A stretch of 64,000 nt of DNA from NCBI RefSeq assembly GCF_000276665.1, contig NW_004955518.1, positions 1,008,126-1,072,125 of the forward strand, given 5' to 3'. Positions 55,960 through 64,000 of this stretch are shown piece after piece (the stretch's first letter is position 1; each line of letters starts with the position of its first letter). The stretch comes from Chinchilla lanigera. Lineage: Eukaryota; Chordata; Mammalia; Rodentia; Chinchillidae. The translations under genes and the position numbers were made by a program. The notes under the pieces are model-generated. The model was not told the origin of the DNA. It did not search any database and worked only from the letters and a program-made list of their open reading frames with translations.

Positions 55960-56845
55960 GAAATAAAATTCTTCACTGGCTCTTCACTTCTTTTCTGATA
56001 AGGATTCTATCATTAACTTCTGAGGACCCTGCCTCCTCCCTAGCCTGGCCCTCCCCACATCTGCCCTTTTACTTCTGGTTTCAGCCCTGCCACCTGGCTT
56101 TAATTCCAGAGGAGTGACACTTCACTTCTTCTTGTGAGTTCAGTGTTTATTTTTGCCTTTATCTCCTACTTGTCCTCCTCTTCTCACCTCAGCGATCCCT
56201 TTCCCAGGGAAGCCTTTGCTGACTTTCTCCATGTTTCCCCTGCTGCTTTGGCCTTGATCAGTAGGGCAGGGCAGAGTGTTGTGTTTGCTTGCACGGAACT
56301 GTGAAGTCACAATCAGCTGGGTATGTGACCATGGCGAGTACCACTACAGCTCGAGGGCAGATGGACAAAGATCCACTGAACTGGACACACCAACCTTCAA
56401 GGCCAAATCCATCCTGAGAATTCATGTGTATGTGCATATGTGTGAACATATTTATGGCCCTTTGTACAGCTTATAACCATCTATTACATGGAGACATTCA
56501 TGCTTTATCTAATATTTTGTGGTTGTAGGTGCTTTCAGGACAGGGAGATGTATCTGTTCTACCTTTGAGTCTTCCTACAATGTCTGATCATACAGGAATA
56601 GACAGAAAATGCTCAACAAAACTATTGAATTAATTTAACAGGTCATGTGCTAATTATTTTAAAAGCATGTTCTTATGTATTCAGCTCAGCAAGGGTTAAT
56701 TAAGTGCCTATGATATTCAAGGCCCCAAGTATGGCAGCAGAAAGTTTCATTTCCATAGGATAATTTAGGATTAAAACATATCTAAACATGATTCAACTGT
56801 CAAATATGAGTTTGTCAGTGACAAAGAAATTCTCCTGTCTTTATA
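55960..56845. other. intergenic DNA, nothing recognised
   Basis: No gene; a possible L2-like fragment lies near 56690-56740 (TTAATTAAGTGCCTATGATATTC). Confidence 0.45.
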
Positions 56846-56852
56846 CTACAGG

Positions 56853-57000
56853 CATTCATTCATTTCATTCATTCATTCATTCAACAACACCTTGTTAGAT
56901 ACTTATTAGATGTGCTTATGACAGCTCTGGATAGAGTATTTCAGAAGAAGCAACACAAAAGAAGATATTGCACTTGTCCTTGTCCTTTGGAAAGAAAAGT
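56853..57000. mobile_element. (CATT)n and adjoining L2-like relic
   Basis: A CATT tetranucleotide run at 56853-56883 leads into TCAACAACACCTTGTTAGATAC, which resembles the 'attcattcaacaaatatttattgag' end of L2 elements. Confidence 0.6.
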
Positions 57001-58690
57001 TCAGAAGATAAGGCACCTGACAGAAACTGTGCAGCCTGCATTTAGTCTCCCACACCCTGCTCTGTCACTAAGTGCATAGTGAGCTTAGCAAGTCACCCCA
57101 TAGCAAGCCTGGATCTCTTTTTAATGTCTTTATAGTGAAGGCTTTAGAATGGATGATATCAAAGTAATAATGGGGTCTAGAAAGTATTGGGTTCCAGGTG
57201 TTTATTCCAAATTATTAGATACTCAGAAGGTGTACTGCCATTTTGCACTCATAGAACCCTCTTTCTCTCATGGGGCAAAAGGAGCAGAGGGATGTAATAG
57301 AAAGTTAGACCCCACAGATGGTCCTCTCCCGGTACCACCAGGCCGAATGCTGCAGCAGGCTCTGGTCACCTCCCTCTGCCTGTAGGCTAAAATGCCATGC
57401 CCAGGCCCTGTCAGTGCGTGTAGTTCCCTAGCATTCTCAATTGAACTGATGATTTGGGATTTAACAACATGGGAATGTTTAGATGTGTTTCCTAAGTAGT
57501 GACGATGAAACTTAAGGAAAGTCAGACTTCACAATGTTATGACGTGGTTTTACTCTCACATGTTTATATGATCTATCTGAAGATATGCTTAATTTTTTAA
57601 AAATGAGGATGTGTGTCTGTAGAGAACCAGAGTAACAGGAGACCTGATGATCCTTCCTTCAGAGAAGTCTGAGATCCGACTTCCTTTTAAGCCTTTCTTT
57701 TTAAGCGTTCATTCAGATACAGGCAACTGGAAACCTAACCAGCAAGGACTGAAATTTTAAGTTGTTTTTCTAGCAAAATGCCTGGAAGTGGGTGGCTCTA
57801 GGTGCTGGAGCCTGCGGCAAAACAGTTTCCCTAGGTGGCACTTTCCTTATATTAGAACAGCGAATACTCCTCGAGGCCTCACCAACTGACTTCCCCTTTG
57901 TCTCAGCAGCAGAGAAGGTTGGCAAAGCAAATGTTTTCTGTTGCTTTCAGTCTCTGCTGTGGAAGGAACATAGGCAAGGAGCTGATTGGGCATGTTTGTG
58001 ACTGGCTGCCGCCGTATTTATTCCCTCCCTTTAGTTGCCCACCAAATCCAGCTGCTGGGTAAATAATTTCACCCATTGTTTGAGGGAGAGTAACTCTGCA
58101 CAAGCATCCAGTTATCGTAGCCAGCACCACACCTTGCATCTTTAGTGAATTTAGTCTTCTGCATGTAGAAAATGTACTTGCTTTGGACATAATGTAGAAG
58201 GAAGAGATCGCCACTAGCAGAAGTGTGGATTTGGAAAAAAGGATGAAAGTAACACATTTTAGCCAGTGTTTCATTTTGGTTGGTTTTGTTTTGTTTTTAG
58301 TAAATATCTTGTCCTGTGCATCTGAAATAATGAAGAGAGAGGATTTCATTCTTTGCTTAGGCTACCTATCTAGCAGCCTGTGCTACTGCTTTATGGGAAA
58401 ATGTTCTTTATTTATGATCCTCGGTGTATACCTGAGACATTAAAGAAGTTCTGTGTAGAATCAGTCCTTCTACCAAGTGTTTGGGATTTTGATATTGTCT
58501 TAAAAGTTAAACAGAGTTCAACAGTCTTAAAATGTGCTAGTCTGCCTACGGGTTTATCTAGCAGTGTAGTTGTTCAAAATCTTAGTGGGCTTCCTGGTGG
58601 CCTTGCTCCAAGTCAGTTGCTACAATGTGTGTGTCTGTGTGGCTCCTTTGGGAAGAATCCTAGAGAAGGAGTTAGGACTATGGGAGACGT
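57001..58690. other. intergenic DNA, nothing recognised
   Basis: Frames of up to 156 codons occur on both strands and overlap. None has a recognisable product. Confidence 0.45.
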
Positions 58691-58702
58691 TTTAGGGGAG
58701 GT

Positions 58703-59045
58703 GTTAGTCAGGTTTCCATCACAAAAGCCAAAGATGATTGACTTAATAAGAGTAAAGGTTTACTTTTGCTCGTGGTTCCAGCCCCTGGCCACCCTGCCTT
58801 GCTGCTTTGAGCACATTACTGTACATCATAGTGAGAAGGGGTGTCAGTAGAAGCCTGTGTAACTCATGGCAGCTGGGAAACAGGGAGAGGTAAGAAGGAG
58901 GTTGGTTCCATTGTCCTTTTCCCAGTGACCTTTCTTCGTCTAAGCCCCACTCCTTAAAGTTTCTACCAGTTTCTAATAGGGCCATAGATCAGGTCCAAGC
59001 CTTTACCACATAGACCCTTGGGGGACATGAAAAATCCAAGCTAGA
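58703..59045 (+). mobile_element. medium-reiteration repeat of the 'AAGGTTTACTT' group, copy 1
   Basis: GTTAGTCAGGTTTCCATCAC, AGTAAAGGTTTACTTTTGCTC, ACATTACTGTACATCATAG, AAGCCCCACTCCTTAAAG and a final CTTGGGGGACATGAAAAATCC form a known mammalian repeat layout. I cannot name the family with certainty. Confidence 0.65.
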
Positions 59046-59554
59046 GCAGGGAGTAATAGTTAGAGGATTGGAGAAGTATTCAGATATGGTGTAGATCTTA
59101 CACCAGTGAGAAGAAATGGAAAAGGAAGTAGAATTAGGAAGAAAAGCCACTGACTGTGATATAGACCTGACAGAGGCTTTGCTAGCTCAACAGGAACGTT
59201 CAGAGCAAGGCAGAACATCAGAAGAGCCCCGCACTGGCAGAGAGAGCAGGCCTTTGGGCTTCTGCTGTGGTCCCTGTTGATGAGAGTCCTCTCAGAAAGA
59301 GCATGGGTTCAGCTTTAAAGCTGAGTGATTTGTTCTCTTTGCAAATTCTTTCTTGAAGGGAGATCTGCATGGAGCACCTCTGTGACTGCCATGGCCAAGG
59401 ATCTGGGCCGGCAGCTGTCCTGAGACAAACTCAGAACGAGACAGCAGATGAGAGCTCAGGTGCTTTTCCACTTTGCCTGGCAAAGAATGCTGAACAGGAG
59501 GAGTCTGAGAGCTTGGCTCCTAGATGAGTCAGTCTTATCTCTTGTTATGTCCAC

Positions 59555-60385
59555 CTGTCTTAGTCACTTTTCCTCATTGCTGGAACACAATACTTGACAT
59601 GTGGAATAAAGGAGAAAAGGTTTACTTTGGCTTCTGTTTTTAGTGTACAGTTGACCAGCTCCAAAGCAATAAGTCATGGTAGAAGGGCCTGGGCAGAAGA
59701 ACACTGCTCTCTTCATGAAAACCAAGAAGCAGAGAATACGGTGAAGATCGGTGGAGTCGGGGGAGATAAACCCTTCCAGACACTCCCAGCCTGGTGAAGC
59801 TGCCCTTCCTGCCAGGATCCTCCTCTAACAGTACACTTAGCTATAAACTCATCAGTGCACTAACCCGCCCATGACTGCACACCCCTCCTCATTACTCACT
59901 GCTGGAACAAAATACTTAATACCCACAAGTCAAAGGAGGAAAGGTTTATTTCAGCTCACAGTTTGCAGAGGTTTCGTTTCATAGTCGGCTGGCTCCAAGG
60001 CAGGGTGGCCTGGCAGAGGGCACAGCAGAGGAGAGGCAGGCCATGGCAGGGAAAGCAAGGAGCAGCAGGCAGTGAGCTTTTCTTTCTCTTTTACCCCATC
60101 CAGGCTACAAGCCTATTGGATGGCGCCACCCACACTCAGGGCGGGTTCCCATTACTCACACTCAGAATCTTTCTAAACCAACCAGTAACCTAATTTAGTT
60201 ATCACACACCCGTAGTCCATATTCACACACCCTAGCCACCTCCAGAAAGCCCCATCTCTAAGCATGAGGCTTTAGGGAGACATCTAGATAGGAATCATAA
60301 CAACCCTGTGATCCAGTCACCTTCCAAAACCCCAGCCTCTAAGTGCATGAGGCTGTAAGGGGGCGACCTAGACACAAACGGTAGT
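59555..60385 (+). mobile_element. medium-reiteration repeat copy 2, split by copy 3
   Basis: The left part (TTAGTCACTTTTCCTCATTGC ... GGAGAAAAGGTTTACTTTGGC) runs to about 59885. Its right end (CCAGCCTCTAAGTGCATGAGGC ... GACCTAGACACAAACGG) appears only after about 60303. The intervening DNA is another copy of the same family. Confidence 0.65.
59886..60303 (+). mobile_element. medium-reiteration repeat copy 3, nested in copy 2
   Basis: It starts CTCATTACTCACTGCTGGAAC, contains GGAGGAAAGGTTTATTTCAGC and CATAGTCGGCTGGCTCC, and ends near TTTAGGGAGACATCTAGATAGG. Its 3' end motif (CATCTCTAAGCATGAGGCTTTAG) is repeated in diverged form just downstream as the end of copy 2, which gives the nesting. 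Confidence 0.65.
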
Positions 60386-60389
60386 GCTA

Positions 60390-62530
60390 TGCTATCTTAC
60401 TTCTGAAGCCCGCAAGTCTATACATTTTGGAACTCTCAGACCTTAGAAAACATTTTAGAAAATCCTTCTCTTCCCTCCATCTGACAGATCTTTTCTTATA
60501 GCACCTTGCCCAAAGCTCAGCACTCTAAATGTCCCCTGCCACTTCTCTCTACCCTACAGCCACAGAAGATATGGGACTTGGGTCTCAAGGCACGAGAGCA
60601 AGAGTCTGGGACCAATGTCTTGCCACCATCTAGCAAATGTTAGTCACACCCAAGCTGTGATCGCAGTAGCCTCACTGCCCTCTGCCCTGCCACCCTGACT
60701 CAGCCACTATTTTCTTTACTATCTGTGTTGCTGTATTGACTACAACTAAATTTAAAAGAATGTACTTAGCTACAGTTACGTAGACTTACATTATAAAAAT
60801 GTTTTAATTTACTCAACAAGAAATCTAGGGGCAGATGATTTCAGGAGAAGTTTAGAATTTACATGACACCAGGGTACCAGGTTGTCATCTCTGTCAGTTT
60901 TTCACCTTCTCTTCATGGTTACCAGGCGGCTGCTGTAGCTCCAGACACCATCTCATCCAGTGATGAGCAAAGAAAGAAAGGAACATCACATAAGAGGAAT
61001 TTCTTCCTTCCTTTGATAAGGGAGGATAAAGCCTCTCCAGAGGCTTATGAACGTGGTTCTGTTACTTTGCATTCGTTGTAAGGAAGATGAGGCTCTAGGA
61101 TTTTCATCTTTGTAGAGGGAGAAGGACAGAAGAGGAGGGGAACTTGGAATGTAGCCAGACAGCAGTGTTTACTGTGGGATCCTGCCCATTGATCTTTGTC
61201 CTTCAACCTCTAACTTGCAAATAGATAAGCCATCTGTTTCTTCTTCCTGGGGAGTAGGAGGTTATGAATAAATTATGCTGCCAGAGCTCAGAGTCTTTAA
61301 AACAAAGTGCTGCCAATCCAAGGCCTCGTTTCATTAACTCCGTATTAGTTTCTATTGCTCATTTGATGGCGTTGGACTGTTCCCCATGATGTGAAGTCCT
61401 GGCAGGGTGGGAAAAGAGAGTTACCTAAAATGTACCTCACCATCCCTTTCTTTTCCCGATAATGAATAATCACAAGACCCTCCCTCCCAGGCACTCTGAT
61501 TATTTCTGTGGAAATAGTGAGATGAATGACAAGTTCAGGCTGTGGGGCTGATATGCTCTGGAAATCTCTGCTAGAATGAGGGACGTGGGGGAGAGGCATG
61601 ACTGACTGAGTGAGGTCAGCTCCAGCGAGGGGGCTGGTGGGTATTTCAGAGCATTGCGCTTCCTTGTGCTCCTGAAACCACACCTCTGCAGAGCCAGTGA
61701 TCCTCCTTTCTGCCTGCACCATTATTCTTCTCTCACTATAATTTTTTTTTCCTAATTTTGTTAATCTTGGGATTCTTAAATGGGTTTTTAAAAGCTTTCC
61801 TCTTATTTCTGGAAGACTTTTACTCTGGAAGCTGCCTACCCGATGGTCGGCTGTGGCCTGCACCAGAAAGCTCCTCTGAGTACCTGGAAGGATGGCAATC
61901 CTGTAATCATTGTCACCATCTCTGGGCTGAGCCATTTCAGTTGCCTCAGCTTCCCTTTGCCAGTGGCTGGGGATGTGGATGCAAAGAAGAGCTTGTGCCT
62001 CTGCATCTCCCAGGGCTGCTCTCAGCATTCTTGCCAACCTGACACTGATACGTCACTTTGAAACAGTTTCTTACTTGCATCCCTGTTGGTGCCTGCCCCA
62101 GACTCCTAGAGACCCATACTGTCCTTCTTAGATTTCTGAAGTCCATTATTTCAAGACAGGACAAGGAGACCTCATCCAGACCTTGGCAGATACACTAAAC
62201 TTGAACTGGCTTGCCCAGGAACTTTCTGGATCTGGCTGGTGTCTTCTCTGACCCCACAGTCTGGCAGTATTGGTCTGGCCCCTTGAGATGGGAATGATGT
62301 GTGTCCTTCCCACTGGGGCCGTGGCAGTGAACTCAGCTCCATGCACTTCAGTGGTTTCTGTTTTGTTAGTACTGACCTGATGTCCAGTGGACCCATGTTA
62401 CCATTAAAACTCAACTCTGCCTGCTCCATTAGTTTGAAAGTTGTTCATTGCAAGGTTCTCGTAACTCAGATATCAGCTGGGATCCTTTTGGCTAATGAAT
62501 GCATGTGCTTCTAGAGCACAGTATATCAAA
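60390..62530. other. intergenic DNA with one 230-codon open frame of unknown status
   Basis: The minus frame 62037-61345 is the longest ATG-started frame in the window. Its translation has no domain, transmembrane segment or homologue that I recognise, and part of it is a run encoded by the T tract near 61742-61750. No repeat was identified in the interval. I do not annotate it as a gene. Confidence 0.35.
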
Positions 62531-62538
62531 CTACAGGC

Positions 62539-62617
62539 TACTGATGGTGAATCCTTTAGAGCTTTCCATGGTACAACAGCCCACTGTGCCATGTGTGCCA
62601 GAGGTTTGCCACCACTG
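62539..62617. mobile_element. hAT-like mini-element B, 79 bp, with 8-bp target duplication
   Basis: The left end TACTGATGGTGAATCC and right end GGTTTGCCACCACTG are imperfect inverted repeats matching the ends of the element at 50413 (consensus near CAGTGRTGGYGAAC). The flanking octamers CTACAGGC (62531-62538) and CTATAGGC (62618-62625) differ at one base, the duplication length expected of hAT transposases. Confidence 0.8.
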
Positions 62618-62649
62618 CTATAGGCTCGAGAGTTCCTCTGCCCAGATCT

Positions 62650-62800
62650 CATATCTAAATAATGTTTTTACTGTGTGATCTTGTACAGATGATTTAACTT
62701 CTCTGTTTCTTTGTCTGTAAAATGAGTGTGATAGCACCTTGCAAATCTTGAGTGATGATTCAATGAACAAATAAAGCATTAAAAACAGTGGTGAGCCTGT
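62650..62800 (+). mobile_element. MIR SINE relic
   Basis: GTGTGATCTTGTACAGATG, TTAACTTCTCTGTTTCTTTGTC, GTAAAATGAGTGTGATAGC and TGATTCAATGAACAAATAAAGC are collinear with a forward MIR. Confidence 0.8.
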
Positions 62801-63430
62801 AATGTTACCATTATCTCTTCCCCATGAGGAGGAAAGGAACTGCAAGATGACTTTACTCTTCCAGTCTCTGCTGGCTCTCAATTTCTATGGCAGCAAGAAG
62901 AGGCCAGTTCTAGGACTCTTTGTTACTTCATGCATTCTGATTCTTTTTTGCAATGCCATCCCACATTTAATGACATCCCCCACTCTCTAGTATCCTACAT
63001 AACTCTTACCTGTAAAGTAGAATATCCTTCCTGAAGTTTTAGGGCACCAAGGGGAATTTATAATGAAGCATGACACAGTGGAGATTTAAACTTAGGATGT
63101 CCAGTTCTGAAAGGGCTTTGGATTCCACAGTCCCCAGCCTCCTGGCCTCTTCCCCATCTCTCCTTGATGATTGCTTCTCACCTTGTATTTGCCTTTTCTC
63201 TGTATCTTTAGGGCAAAGTTCTTGGGACCTTACTTTCTACACCAAAGATTCTAAGTACGGTATTTTCCTAAAGACAGCTCTAATCCTAGGAGAAATTCAA
63301 CCTGTAGCTTTTTAGCTGTATATAGATGGTGACAACCAATTCAACAATCAAAGATTTTAATGGTTACTAATAATAAAATGGCAGGTAACACTGGTCATTA
63401 GCCTGTATTTTACAGTTTACGAACACTTTC
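62801..63430. other. intergenic DNA, possible MIR/L2 trace at the right end
   Basis: No gene recognised. TTAGCCTGTATTTTACAGTTTACGAAC near 63400 may be a decayed MIR or L2 fragment. Confidence 0.45.
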
Positions 63431-63446
63431 AAACTCCTTATTGTCT

Positions 63447-63536
63447 CAGAGCAGGGGCTTTAGCTCCAAGGTAGAACACTTGCTCAGCATGGGCCAGATC
63501 CTGGGTTCCATCCTCAGCACTGAAAAAAAAAAACAA
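63447..63536 (+). mobile_element. ID SINE, diverged
   Basis: CAGGGGCTTTAGCTCCAAGG ... CTTGCTCAGCATGGGCC ... GGTTCCATCCTCAGCAC with an A tail. An exact 11-bp target duplication CCTTATTGTCT is at 63436-63446 and 63537-63547. Confidence 0.94.
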
Positions 63537-63657
63537 CCTTATTGTCTTATTTGAATTAATTTCTTTTTCTGTTTGCAACTGGAGGATTGGCAAATAAGAG
63601 CCTCACACCACAGGACTGATATATAACAGGACACAGCACGTGCGTACGTGCAAACAG

Positions 63658-63658
<1 letters not shown>

Positions 63659-63690
<32 letters not shown>
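63659..63690. repeat. (CA)n microsatellite
   Basis: About 16 CA dinucleotides. Confidence 0.98.
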
Positions 63691-63692
<2 letters not shown>

Positions 63693-64000
63693 GCTCCCTG
63701 CTTTGTGTGGCTCTGTGATGCTCATGTAAAGCTCCCGAGAGACAAGGCCCAGTGTCAGTCTACAGACAAAGTCACTGATGCAGGGACTATTGATCCCATG
63801 TCTGGGCTAGAAACCCCTGACACAAAGAGCCACCAGGACAAGGCGTTACAGTTTTACTCTCTTTAGTGGATACACACATTGGGTTTCTGAAAATGCAGAG
63901 AACGGATGGGCTCATCTTCCTCTGGGATTACTGGGTCATTTCTCAGCATGTCTGGAGCCCGAGCAAAAGCGAGGCCCTGATGAATCACTCAGCATCCACA

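Noticed and set aside
45000..64000. Search for ENOX1 exons on the minus strand
   Set aside because: Synteny would allow them, but I recognised no exon; the neighbour may start beyond the window or be missed by eye.
1..64000. CRISPR arrays, operons, phage or plasmid modules
   Set aside because: The window is mammalian nuclear DNA. The direct repeats are SINEs, LTRs, microsatellites or the assembly duplication, with no regular spacer pattern.

Overview
The window is nuclear DNA from a mammal, most likely a non-muroid rodent. The evidence is the repeat content. There are many tRNA-derived ID SINEs (box-A-like 'GGGGCTGGGGATTTAGCTCAG'), many B1 SINEs with the rodent-type internal duplication, fused B1+ID elements of the B1-dID type, ERVL-MaLR LTRs, MIR/L2 relics and a rodent-type L1. 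I saw no B2 element, which argues against mouse, rat or hamster. The species cannot be fixed from this sequence; squirrel-, beaver- and cavy-related lineages all remain possible.

The only protein-coding sequence I can defend is the terminal exon of DNAJC15 (mitochondrial J-protein MCJ) on the + strand at 5733-5803, with its 3'UTR. Positions 1-5732 are then its last intron, holding an L1 ORF2 relic, five ID elements and several B1 elements. Everything to the right looks intergenic. From memory of human chromosome 13q14, the next gene after DNAJC15 is ENOX1 on the opposite strand, but I found no ENOX1 exon.

Region by region: 1-5.7 kb is the repeat-rich last intron; 5.7-6 kb is the DNAJC15 end; 6-11.5 kb is intergenic with MIR, B1 and ID copies. 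At 11507-16165 and again at 16266-20924 there is one near-identical 4,659-bp block, the two copies separated by exactly 100 Ns. This is best read as two overlapping contig ends that were not merged, so every feature of the first copy appears twice. 20.8-26.1 kb is dense in nested SINEs and LTRs, including a 365-bp MaLR LTR, an interrupted ERVL-type LTR and a tandem-repeat element. 26-31 kb holds SINEs, a hAT relic and pyrimidine-rich microsatellites. 31.3-32.9 kb is AT-rich, free of recognisable SINEs and may contain conserved regulatory DNA. 33-44.7 kb has further SINEs, two more MaLR LTRs, an MLT1-like LTR and a YY1-motif-bearing CpG-containing patch. 45-64 kb is mostly unique or decayed DNA with MIR relics, two hAT mini-elements sharing terminal inverted repeats, and a nested pair of medium-reiteration repeats.

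There is no operon, CRISPR array or new multigene system. The points most worth checking are the probable false duplication, the tandem and nested SINE events that record insertion order, and the candidate regulatory intervals.
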